Shown piece after piece: positions 1 to 5,805 of a stretch of DNA of 6,080 nucleotides; positions within the stretch are counted from its first letter, which is position 1; each line of letters starts with the position of its first letter. The stretch is taken from positions 1 through 6,080 of the forward strand of contig JAGBFE010000161.1 of NCBI GenBank assembly GCA_018109965.1. Reading direction: 5' to 3'. The position numbers were made by a program, and so were the translations under genes. The notes under the pieces are model-generated. The model was not told the DNA's origin. It did no database searches and worked only from the letters and a program-made list of their open reading frames with translations. This DNA comes from Oscillospiraceae bacterium. Its GTDB lineage: Bacteria; Bacillota_A; Clostridia; Oscillospirales; Ruminococcaceae.

Positions 1-1936
1 AGCAACATTTTCACCAAACGGTAAAACAACCTATAATATGGAATTCTGCTGGGCCAGCGACAACAAGGATGCCCGCACAAAGTTTGTGGAAAACGGCCTT
101 GCAGATGTACAGGTGCTGCCTGGTATGACAGTGCCCTGCGACCACACAGTAAGCCTTGTTATCGACACAAAATGGCCTGATGCAAAACTAACTTTCCCTT
201 GCGGCAGGGTGATTGAACCAATAAAATGCGACGGCACAAAATATTTTTACAGCTTCACTCTGACACAGCTTGGCGAAAACACACTGTGGCTTAAAGACAG
301 CCGCGGCTACAGAATGAACCTTGACTTTTTTGTGACCGAGCCGATTGAAACACTTATCGAAAAACGCGGCAGATTTATTGCCGAACATCAGCACAACGAT
401 GAAAAACTGTGGTACAACGGTCTGCTTGCTGAATGGAACAACGAGACAGGTGTTCTGCTTGGTCCTGACAACTACGACAAAATCAAGGGCTGGCGCATAT
501 ATGAAGTTACCTGTGATGACCCCGGACTTTCAAAACCTGCATTTTTGTCGGGCAAACTGGCTGAACTGCCTGATGCCGAACAGATAAAAGCCTTGGACAG
601 ATATGTTGAAAACTTTGTCTGGGGCGGTTTGCAGTGCACAGAGAACGAGCCTTATCCATATGCAATCTACGGTATCCCTGACTGGAAAACCAACCGTGAA
701 AGCGAAGATGAAGGCCTGCGCGGCAAGCTGCATATATGGCGTATATATGACTATCCGCACATCTTTATGATGTACTACAATATGTACCGCATCAAAAAAC
801 AGAATCCTGCTGCCCCGCTGACACACGATGCTCTCACCTATCTTTACCGTGCATACCGCACAGCCCTTGCAATGTTCACAGTACCTTTGGAAATTGAAGG
901 CTGGAGCGCCTTTGAAACAGGCCTTTACAATGAATATTCCATCGAAGGCATTATGGATGCTTTAGGTTCAGAAGGTATGAATTTTGAAAAGGCCCGCCTC
1001 GAAAGGCTGTGGGACCGCAAGGTTTATCAGTTCACCGAAAAGAATGCTGACATCTTTGGCTCGGAATATCCTTTTGACACAACAGGCTTTGAGTCCACCC
1101 ATGTGCTGGCAAACAGAGCTTTGAAACAAAGCGTAAACGAAAAAATCACAAGTCCGTGGGACAACCGCATTCAGCGCCGCAATGCTGTTAAATTCCTCGA
1201 AAATCAGCACAAGGCAAATGTATCCTGCCGTGGTGTGCTTGAACCCTGTTACTACTGGTACGGCAGTGACTATCGCGGCAACAACGTGCACTACACTTTG
1301 AGCTATATGTCACAGATGGGCGGCTGGTCAATAATGGACTATGCTTTGTATCACGCAGCTGACCCGTTTGAATTCCTGCGTCTTGGCTACGGCTGTATGA
1401 TGAGCAGCTGGGCTTTGATGAACACAGGCACAGAGGATACAAACTACGGTTATTACTTCCCGGGCAAAGAACACGACGGCGCCGCAAGCGGCGGTTTTGA
1501 GCCATTGTTCCTCGGGGAAACCTGGCTGCAGCAGCCACACCATTTTGGCCCTTGGTACTATTCCTGTGAAATCGACCTTGGTTTTTGCGGATATCTGCAC
1601 GGTGCTGCAACAGTGCTGAGCGATGACCCGCTGTTTGATATGACCTGCCTTGGTGGCAAAGCCGAAAACGACGCAGATAAGTGGACTGTAACACTCAATG
1701 ACGGCGTAAACAGACGTTTTCACTATGTTGACAAGAAAAAACGTCTGCACCTTACAACCGACATCGGCAGATTTGAAAAGATTGCAATTTGTCCTGAAAG
1801 CGGCAGAATAGAAGTTTCCATCAATCTTGACGGCAACAGCTGTAACGCAACTGTTACCCTTGAAAAATCGGGTTATGGTAATGATGAAACCGTTACAGTT
1901 ACTGCCAATGGCACACAGACAGTTGTTTTTGAATAG
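1..1936 (+). CDS. Large DUF5695-like protein, possible carbohydrate-active enzyme (5' end outside window)
   Basis: The reading frame is open from the left edge (codons in frame from position 2) through the TAG at 1934-1936, so the ATG at 38 is probably internal: no Shine-Dalgarno precedes it and the upstream codons read as ordinary protein. About 644 residues are visible. Counting from the ATG at 38, residues 1-105 look like a beta-sandwich module, followed by a long region rich in Trp, Tyr, His and acids. Conspicuous motifs are EGWSAFETGLYNEYS (287-301), HYTLSYMSQMGGWSIMDYAL (418-437), the PGKEHDGAASGGFEP segment (475-489) and QQPHHFGPWYYSCEIDLGFCG (499-519). I recognise these from memory as resembling the uncharacterised DUF5695 family of Firmicutes and Bacteroidetes. 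Paired acids among aromatics suggest a glycan-processing enzyme with an alpha-toroid-like core, but that is inference; no reaction or substrate is shown. A signal peptide, if any, lies outside the window. A terminator follows directly, so this ends its transcript. Confidence 0.75.
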   Translation, partial: ATFSPNGKTTYNMEFCWASDNKDARTKFVENGLADVQVLPGMTVPCDHTVSLVIDTKWPDAKLTFPCGRVIEPIKCDGTKYFYSFTLTQLGENTLWLKDSRGYRMNLDFFVTEPIETLIEKRGRFIAEHQHNDEKLWYNGLLAEWNNETGVLLGPDNYDKIKGWRIYEVTCDDPGLSKPAFLSGKLAELPDAEQIKALDRYVENFVWGGLQCTENEPYPYAIYGIPDWKTNRESEDEGLRGKLHIWRIYDYPHIFMMYYNMYRIKKQNPAAPLTHDALTYLYRAYRTALAMFTVPLEIEGWSAFETGLYNEYSIEGIMDALGSEGMNFEKARLERLWDRKVYQFTEKNADIFGSEYPFDTTGFESTHVLANRALKQSVNEKITSPWDNRIQRRNAVKFLENQHKANVSCRGVLEPCYYWYGSDYRGNNVHYTLSYMSQMGGWSIMDYALYHAADPFEFLRLGYGCMMSSWALMNTGTEDTNYGYYFPGKEHDGAASGGFEPLFLGETWLQQPHHFGPWYYSCEIDLGFCGYLHGAATVLSDDPLFDMTCLGGKAENDADKWTVTLNDGVNRRFHYVDKKKRLHLTTDIGRFEKIAICPESGRIEVSINLDGNSCNATVTLEKSGYGNDETVTVTANGTQTVVFE

Positions 1937-1945
1937 CACAAACTT

Positions 1946-1970
1946 AAAAGGAGGCCCCGGCCTCCTTTTT
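1946..1970 (+). terminator. Intrinsic terminator after the DUF5695-like gene
   Basis: GGAGGCC (1950-1956) pairs perfectly with GGCCTCC (1959-1965), with an A-run before and a T-run (1966-1970) after, starting ten bases past the stop codon. The flanking A4/T4 runs extend the stem, so it may also work in the reverse direction. Confidence 0.9.
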
Positions 1971-2010
1971 ATTTGCTCTGCCCTTGCATTTTTAATATGA
2001 TTGTATAAAA

Positions 2011-2016
2011 TATAAT
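2011..2016 (+). promoter_or_regulatory. Possible -10 box for azlCD
   Basis: A perfect TATAAT lies 28 bases before the azlC start in an AT-rich stretch (1988-2030). No good -35 box is seen at 16-18 bp spacing; TTGCAT at 1984-1989 is 21 bp upstream, which is too far. No T-box or riboswitch-like structure fits in the 74 bases between terminator and gene. The call rests on one box and on the terminator upstream making a new promoter necessary. Confidence 0.35.
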
Positions 2017-2044
2017 ATAGATTTTATTTTTCGGAGTCTTATTT

Positions 2045-2767
2045 ATGGATAAAAACAACTTTAAAACTCAATATAAAAACGGCTTTAAAGCGGGTGTGCC
2101 TGTTATTCTCGGCTTTGTCCCTGTTGGCATCGCCTTTGCCGTTATGGCACGTCAGGCTGGGTTTTCCATTGCCGAGACCTGCGGCAGCTCCATTTTTGTG
2201 TTTGCAGGTGCGGCACAGATGATGAGCACAGGTATGTATGCCAAGGGGGCAGGCATTGTTGCTATCATTCTGGCAACCTTTGTGCTCAATCTGCGTCATC
2301 TGATAATGGCCACCGTTGTGATGAACCGTATGAAAGGCGGCAGCACAGCATTGAGACTGCTTGCAAGCTTTGGTATAACCGATGAATCCTTTGCGATTTT
2401 TTCCACAACAGATAGAGCGAACTGCAACATCGGCTTTTTCCTTGGACTAATCACCGTTACATATTCAAGCTGGATTGCAGGCACAGCAATCGGTGCTGTG
2501 GCAAACGATTTCTTCCCTGCCATACTTACCGCAAGTCTTGCCGTAAGCCTTTATGCAATGTTTATCGGCCTGCTCGTACCAAATCTGCACGACAACGCAA
2601 AACTTGCTGCACTTGTTGTTATGACCGGTATCTGCAACACAGTTTTGTCCCAGTTTATCGCATCAAGCTGGGCGCTGATTGTGTCCACCCTTGTATGCGC
2701 TTTTATCGGCAGCTTTTTTGTGGATATGGATGAAAACAGGGAGGGCAATGCTGATGGATGCTGTTAA
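2045..2767 (+). CDS. azlC: AzlC family branched-chain amino acid export permease, large subunit
   Basis: This 240-residue integral membrane protein has the usual AzlC length. Family hallmarks are the N-terminal GVPVILGFVPVGIAFAVMA segment (17-35), FAGAAQ (53-58), NLRH (82-85), TDESFA (112-117), the WIAGTAIGA helix (143-151) and SLYAMFIGLLVP (168-179). Several hydrophobic segments suggest six or seven helices. In the best-studied case, Bacillus subtilis, AzlC works with the small AzlD protein to export branched-chain amino acids and analogues such as 4-azaleucine. The start is supported by GGAG at 2033-2036, eight bases upstream. The last codons overlap the azlD start, implying translational coupling and joint assembly. 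The C-terminus ends in an acidic tail with two cysteines (NADGCC), whose codons are constrained by the overlap. The substrate is inferred from family knowledge; related AzlC-like proteins may export other amino acids. Confidence 0.92.
   Translation: MDKNNFKTQYKNGFKAGVPVILGFVPVGIAFAVMARQAGFSIAETCGSSIFVFAGAAQMMSTGMYAKGAGIVAIILATFVLNLRHLIMATVVMNRMKGGSTALRLLASFGITDESFAIFSTTDRANCNIGFFLGLITVTYSSWIAGTAIGAVANDFFPAILTASLAVSLYAMFIGLLVPNLHDNAKLAALVVMTGICNTVLSQFIASSWALIVSTLVCAFIGSFFVDMDENREGNADGCC
2738..2745 (+). promoter_or_regulatory. Strong Shine-Dalgarno for azlD inside azlC
   Basis: AGGGAGGG lies within the azlC coding sequence. It is three bases from the ATG at 2748 when measured from the GGAGG core, and nine bases from the in-frame ATG at 2754. 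The longer spacing is the more usual one and favours 2754 as the azlD start. Confidence 0.7.
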
Positions 2768-3065
2768 AATATGGATTATTATAATAGGTATGGGCATCGT
2801 GACCTACATTCCCCGTGCTCTGCCTGCCGCTTTTATTGACAAAATGAAATTCGGCAAACGTGTGGAAAAGTTTTTGAAGCTCATTCCATACACTGCAATG
2901 ACAAGTCTGATTATCCCAGGGGTATTCACCACCGATGCAAACAACCTTTCCATTGGCATTGTTGGCGGCGGTGTGGCTGCACTGCTGGCGTGGTTCAAAT
3001 GCCCCGTTATGGTGTGTGTTCTTGGCGCAATTGCAGCCGATTTTGTGCTGTATCTGTTTATATAA
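2754..3065 (+). CDS. azlD: AzlD family small subunit of branched-chain amino acid exporter
   Basis: This is a 103-residue hydrophobic protein of typical AzlD length (about 100-110). It shows the family signature TYIPRALP (17-24) after the first membrane helix, a basic stretch (MKFGKRVEKFLK, 31-42), the LIPYTAMTSLIIPGV segment (43-57), a glycine-rich helix (IVGGGVAALLAW, 69-80) and a C-terminal helix to the end, giving three to four membrane segments. It overlaps azlC by 14 bases in another frame and has a strong ribosome site inside azlC, so the two are expected to be made together and form one transporter. An in-frame ATG at 2748 would add two residues (Met-Leu). The frame is open further upstream to an ATG at 2679, but those residues do not match the family. 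No terminator is visible after the stop. Confidence 0.9.
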   Translation: MDAVKIWIIIIGMGIVTYIPRALPAAFIDKMKFGKRVEKFLKLIPYTAMTSLIIPGVFTTDANNLSIGIVGGGVAALLAWFKCPVMVCVLGAIAADFVLYLFI

Positions 3066-3066
3066 C

Positions 3067-3095
3067 TTATTATAAACACATTTTTTGATTATAAT
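3067..3095 (+). promoter_or_regulatory. Possible promoter for the HAD hydrolase gene
   Basis: A perfect TATAAT (3090-3095) sits 17 bp downstream of a weak -35-like TTATTA (3067-3072), with a TG two bases too far upstream to be a standard extended -10. It lies in the 64-bp gap after azlD. Such boxes can occur by chance in DNA this AT-rich, so read-through from azlCD is an alternative. Confidence 0.35.
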
Positions 3096-3129
3096 TATCT
3101 GTATATTTTATTAAAAGGATGATTTATAT

Positions 3130-3834
3130 ATGATTAAAGCAGTTTTGTTTGACCTTGACGGCACTTTTTTGCCAATGGACCAGGAAGATTTTATCAAAGC
3201 ATATTTCTCTTCTCTTGCAAAAAAACTTGTGCCATACGGCTACAATCCCGACACTTTTGTGCCTGCAATATGGACAGGTAAAAAAGCTATGATGAAAAAC
3301 GACGGCAGCCGTACAAACGAAGAAGCCTTCTGGCAGACCTTTGCAGGCATCCTTGGTGAACATGTGCGTAGTGATGAACCATTATTTGAAAACTATTACA
3401 ACAACGAATTCAATGCAGTAAAAGATATCTGCGGTTTTTGCCCAAAGGCCGCTGATGTTATAAAGGCAACAAAGGCAAAAGGGTTTAAGGCTGTCCTTGC
3501 AACCAACCCGCTGTTTCCTAAAATTGCAACACAAAACCGCATAAAATGGGCAGGGCTTTGTCCTGATGATTTTGAGCTGTACACCACCTACGAAGATTAT
3601 TCTTACTGCAAGCCAAGCCTTGAGTATTACAAACAGATTCTGGACAAAATCGGCCTTAAAGGCGAAGAATGTGCAATGGTGGGCAACGATGTGGGCGAAG
3701 ATATGGTTGCCAAAAAACTTGGTATGAAAACCTTTTTGCTTACCGACTGCCTTATCAACCGCAGCAACGAAGATATCAGCATTTATCCGCACGGCAGTTT
3801 TGATGAGCTGACTGAATTTATAAACAGTCTTTAA
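3130..3834 (+). CDS. HAD superfamily hydrolase (probable phosphatase)
   Basis: The 234-residue soluble protein carries all four haloacid dehalogenase motifs: I, FDLDGT with nucleophile Asp8 and acid/base Asp10; II, LATNP with Thr125; III, CKPS with Lys161; IV, VGNDVGED with Asp187 and Asp191 for magnesium. An alpha-helical cap of about 85 residues (roughly 16-100) sits between motifs I and II, which makes it a C1-cap type such as phosphoglycolate phosphatases and related small-molecule phosphatases. The Asn after Thr125 and the GNDVGEDM version of motif IV are ordinary for Clostridia members. The expected reaction is phosphoester hydrolysis in the cytoplasm; the substrate cannot be read from sequence. 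The start has a GGA-type ribosome site (3117-3119) about ten bases upstream. It lies 64 bp after azlD with no terminator between, but its own promoter candidate is present. A functional link to amino acid export is not evident. Confidence 0.9.
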   Translation: MIKAVLFDLDGTFLPMDQEDFIKAYFSSLAKKLVPYGYNPDTFVPAIWTGKKAMMKNDGSRTNEEAFWQTFAGILGEHVRSDEPLFENYYNNEFNAVKDICGFCPKAADVIKATKAKGFKAVLATNPLFPKIATQNRIKWAGLCPDDFELYTTYEDYSYCKPSLEYYKQILDKIGLKGEECAMVGNDVGEDMVAKKLGMKTFLLTDCLINRSNEDISIYPHGSFDELTEFINSL

Positions 3835-3847
3835 TTATACAAAATGC

Positions 3848-3887
3848 AAAAAGTTCCTTTTTTATCATAGATAAAGGGAACTTTTTT
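3848..3887 (+). terminator. Intrinsic terminator after the HAD gene
   Basis: AAAAAGTTCC (3848-3857) pairs with GGAACTTTTT (3877-3886). The stem continues inward through T/A pairs to TATC (3863-3866) with GATA (3870-3873) around a three-base ATA loop, with one or two unpaired T on the left. The T-run 3882-3887 follows the stem. The A-run on the other side could allow weak function in reverse. Confidence 0.85.
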
Positions 3888-3990
3888 GGTGCGTGTATTC
3901 CTTTGTTCACATTAAACACCAACTTTTATCACATTTTTGCTATAAACAATATATGTAATTATTCAGATTAGTGGAATGAAAAGTTTTAAA

Positions 3991-3996
3991 TATAAT
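3991..3996 (+). promoter_or_regulatory. Possible -10 box for the phosphoglycerol transferase gene
   Basis: A perfect TATAAT lies 17 bases before the ATG at 4014 and the GGAG ribosome site (4005-4008). No convincing -35 box is found at 16-18 bp upstream. If used, the leader would be only about ten bases long. The rest of 3888-3990 is AT-rich with no gene or structure that I can support. Confidence 0.3.
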
Positions 3997-4013
3997 TCTT
4001 AACCGGAGATAAT

Positions 4014-4322
4014 ATGAAAAATTTTAAATTCAGAAAAATACATCTTGCCTGCATTTTTGCACTCATCGGCATACTTGTTTTTGTTGTATGCAGCTGGTAC
4101 GGCACACATTATTATGCAGGCTTTGAAGAAATTCTTGTTACCATAACAAGCCCGCTGAAGGGCAGTGACACCACCGCCATAAAAAGCGGTTTTACCGACT
4201 GTGCTCCCAAAGTGGCATTGTATTTTGCAGTTTTCCTTGTTCCCGTACTTATATGGTATACATTTAAAATTGGTGACAAGATTCAGGCAAAATATTCTTC
4301 TCCCGACGAAAACTTGATATAA
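4014..4322 (+). CDS. N-terminal membrane fragment of frameshifted phosphoglycerol transferase (MdoB/LtaS-like)
   Basis: This 102-codon frame begins at an ATG with GGAG (4005-4008) five bases upstream, a convincing start. It contains two membrane helices, about residues 11-30 (LACIFALIGILVFVVC) and 67-84 (VALYFAVFLVPVLIWYTF). Between them is an extracellular-looking loop with ITSPLKGSDTT, of a kind seen near the N-terminus of Gram-positive LTA-synthase-family proteins. It ends at TAA 4320-4322, just after the second helix and its basic cytoplasmic stretch. The third helix and the catalytic domain continue at once in the -1 frame, so this is not a complete small gene but the front half of the protein at 4367-5515. 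On its own it would be a two-helix membrane stub with no active site. The frame change must lie between 4277 (after a TGA in the other frame) and 4322. Confidence 0.8.
   Translation: MKNFKFRKIHLACIFALIGILVFVVCSWYGTHYYAGFEEILVTITSPLKGSDTTAIKSGFTDCAPKVALYFAVFLVPVLIWYTFKIGDKIQAKYSSPDENLI
4277..4322 (+). other. Frameshift interval in the transferase gene
   Basis: The frame carrying the downstream domain is open from 4277, just after a TGA at 4274-4276, while the upstream frame stops at 4322, so the switch must occur here. Two AAAA runs (4289-4292 and 4309-4312) are the likeliest sites of a lost A. Restoring an A at the second would read DEKLDINKVADN into the third helix; restoring one at the first would read AKIFFSRRKLDINKV. 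Both are credible cytoplasmic loops. No X XXY YYZ slippery heptamer is present in the upstream frame. Confidence 0.8.
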
Positions 4323-4366
4323 ACAAGGTTGCCGACAATGTATTTCTTGTTATCGGCAGTGCCATT

Positions 4367-5515
4367 ATGGTGTGCAGTCTGCTTTTTTTAAACAGTCATT
4401 TTGGAATAAGCGATTATTTTATGCTGAAAACACAGCAGACAACTCTTTATGAAGAGTATTATGCTGACCCCGATGATATAAAAATAAGCTGTGATGAACA
4501 AAACAAAAACCTGATTATACTTTATCTGGAAAGTATGGAAACCAGCTATGCTTCCACACAAGATGGAGGCGGACAGGATATAAACTATATTCCCCACCTT
4601 ACTCAGCTTGCAAAAGAAGAAGTCAACTTTACCGAAGACGGACTGCTTGGCGGTTTTCACAACACTGCAGGCAGCAGCTGGACTGCAGGGGCTTTATTCT
4701 CTACCACTTCGGGGCTGCCATATCCCACAGGTATGCCCGTAGAAAAAAGCGAAAATTCCTTTGCTCCAAAGGTTACAAGCCTTTACGACATACTTGACAA
4801 AAACGGATACAATCAGTATTATCTGTGCGGCTCTGATGCCTATTTTGGCGGCAGAAGCATCTATTATCAAAGTCATGGCAATCTGACCATATACGACCAT
4901 AACACCGCAAAAAACGACGGATATATCAGCGATGATTATGATGTGTGGTGGGGATATGAGGATGCAAAACTCTATGACATTGCCAAAGACAAAATAACTG
5001 CCGCTGCAGCAATAGGCGAACCGTTCAGCTTTACAATGCTGACTGCCGACACACATTTCCCGCAAGGGTACATATGCCAGAAATGCCGCAGCGACCACGA
5101 CAGTGTTGTTGAAAATGTTCTGCTCTGTGCTGACTGCCAGGCAAATGACTTTATCAGCTGGTGCAAAACACAGGATTTTTACAAAGATACTGTTATTGTC
5201 GTTATGGGGGACCATCCACGTATGGACAAGGTGCTTCCCAAGGATGTCGCAGCCTATGAACGCACAACCTACGCCGTTTTTGTAAACTGTGATGACAAAG
5301 CCGCAGACAGCGCAAACCGCATTTATACACAGCTGGATATAATGCCTACTACTCTTGCCGCAATGGGCTTTAAAATTGAAGGCAACCGCCTTGCCCTTGG
5401 CACAAACCTGTTCAGTGACAAGGCGACACTTGCAGAAGAACTTGGTTTTGCCACACTCAACAGTGAGCTTGGCAAAGGCAGCGAATTTTTAAAAGAGCTG
5501 TTTGCAGCCGAATAA
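4367..5515 (+). CDS. Catalytic part of membrane phosphoglycerol transferase / LTA synthase-like protein (sulfatase fold)
   Basis: The frame from ATG 4367 gives 382 residues, but the same frame is open back to 4277 and the third membrane helix (VFLVIGSAIMVCSLLFLN) straddles this ATG. There is no ribosome site before it, so 4367 is a default rather than a true start. The domain belongs to the alkaline phosphatase/sulfatase superfamily. Visible features are NLIILYLESME with metal-ligand Glu55, SSWTAGALFSTTSGLPYP with probable nucleophile Thr106, TADTHFPQGY (Asp228, His230) and VIVVMGDH (Asp282, His283). The Trp-Thr-Ala-Gly form of the nucleophile motif and the DTHFPQGY motif resemble MdoB/OpgB phosphoglycerol transferases more than the classical staphylococcal LtaS. 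The expected role, by family, is transfer of glycerol phosphate from a lipid donor to a cell-surface glycan or teichoic acid outside the membrane. Active-site residues all look intact, so the gene is recently broken, misassembled or recoded. It ends at TAA 5513-5515 with no immediate terminator. Confidence 0.85.
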   Translation: MVCSLLFLNSHFGISDYFMLKTQQTTLYEEYYADPDDIKISCDEQNKNLIILYLESMETSYASTQDGGGQDINYIPHLTQLAKEEVNFTEDGLLGGFHNTAGSSWTAGALFSTTSGLPYPTGMPVEKSENSFAPKVTSLYDILDKNGYNQYYLCGSDAYFGGRSIYYQSHGNLTIYDHNTAKNDGYISDDYDVWWGYEDAKLYDIAKDKITAAAAIGEPFSFTMLTADTHFPQGYICQKCRSDHDSVVENVLLCADCQANDFISWCKTQDFYKDTVIVVMGDHPRMDKVLPKDVAAYERTTYAVFVNCDDKAADSANRIYTQLDIMPTTLAAMGFKIEGNRLALGTNLFSDKATLAEELGFATLNSELGKGSEFLKELFAAE

Positions 5516-5530
5516 AACATATAAATCAAG

Positions 5531-5748
5531 ACCACGCGTTGAACGCGTGGTATGCACCAGCCCTGGAAGGGCATATCACTGGCGAAACCTCTCAAGAGGT
5601 GCCGAACATTCTTTCAGCCGCATCTTATGCACTGCCACTACTCAAGTAGTAAATAACAATTAATCAATTCTTACACTAATTAATAATTGTCATTTCGCTA
5701 CGCTCAATACTTGAAGCTAAAGCATTTTTCCACCAGCATAGCTGGTGG
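5531..5748. repeat. Cluster of small perfect inverted repeats; possible non-autonomous palindromic element or structured RNA
   Basis: This gene-free stretch contains at least six hairpins. (a) 5531-5551: ACCACGCGTT and AACGCGTGGT, perfect 10-base arms around one G. (b) 5560-5572: GCCCT/AGGGC, with TATGC 5551-5555 and GCATA 5571-5575 as an alternative pairing. (c) 5581-5603: GGC, then ACCTCT/AGAGGT, then GCC. (d) 5620-5630: GCAT/ATGC. (e) 5637-5650: ACTACT/AGTAGT. (f) 5730-5748: CCACCAGC/GCTGGTGG. A longer AT-rich pair, ACAATTA 5656-5662 and TAATTGT 5684-5690, lies between (e) and (f). Hairpins c and e share the central CTCAAG. Hairpins a and f, at the two ends, are the strongest and both carry CCAC/GTGG arms. 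None has a T-run, so they are not intrinsic terminators. No coding frame is convincing. The layout resembles IS200/IS605-derived palindromic elements, but copy number cannot be judged from one window. Confidence 0.55.
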
Positions 5749-5760
5749 TTGTCTCTATAC

Positions 5761-5801
5761 AAAACAACCCGCAGATTATAAAATCTGCGGGTCTTTGTTT
5801 T
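5761..5801. terminator. Bidirectional intrinsic terminator between convergent genes
   Basis: CCCGCAGATT (5768-5777) pairs perfectly with AATCTGCGGG (5782-5791) around an ATAA loop. On the plus strand it is followed by TCTTTGTTTT; on the minus strand by TTGTTTT. It begins four bases beyond the stop of the minus-strand gene, so it is mainly that gene's terminator, and it would also end transcripts reading from the transferase gene through the hairpin cluster. Confidence 0.9.
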
Positions 5802-5805
5802 AAGT

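Noticed and set aside
38..40. ATG at 38 as the true start of the first gene
   Set aside because: The frame is open to the window edge, no Shine-Dalgarno precedes it and the upstream codons read as normal protein, so the gene is more likely truncated by the window.
1188..1939. Long minus-strand frames (1188-1694 and 1328-1939) opposite the first gene
   Set aside because: The translations are rich in Cys, Arg and Ser or otherwise composed like antisense of a real gene, and have no recognisable domain; the plus-strand frame is clearly coding.
1971..2044. T-box or other riboswitch controlling azlCD
   Set aside because: Only 74 AT-rich bases lie between the upstream terminator and the azlC start, with no stable stem or terminator/antiterminator pair.
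2679..2753. Upstream ATG at 2679 as the azlD start
   Set aside because: It would overlap azlC by nearly 90 bases, has no ribosome site and adds residues that do not fit the AzlD family; the strong site at 2738-2745 marks a later start.
4277..4322. Programmed -1 ribosomal frameshifting in the transferase gene
   Set aside because: No X XXY YYZ heptamer is in the upstream frame (nearest are A AAA TAT and C GAA AAC), and no obvious stimulatory hairpin follows; a lost A is simpler.
5531..5551. Hairpin 5531-5551 as the terminator of the transferase gene
   Set aside because: The stem is strong but no T-run follows; the first hairpin with a T-tract is at 5768-5791.
5531..5650. CRISPR array
   Set aside because: The hairpins differ in sequence and spacing; there are no repeated units with unique spacers.
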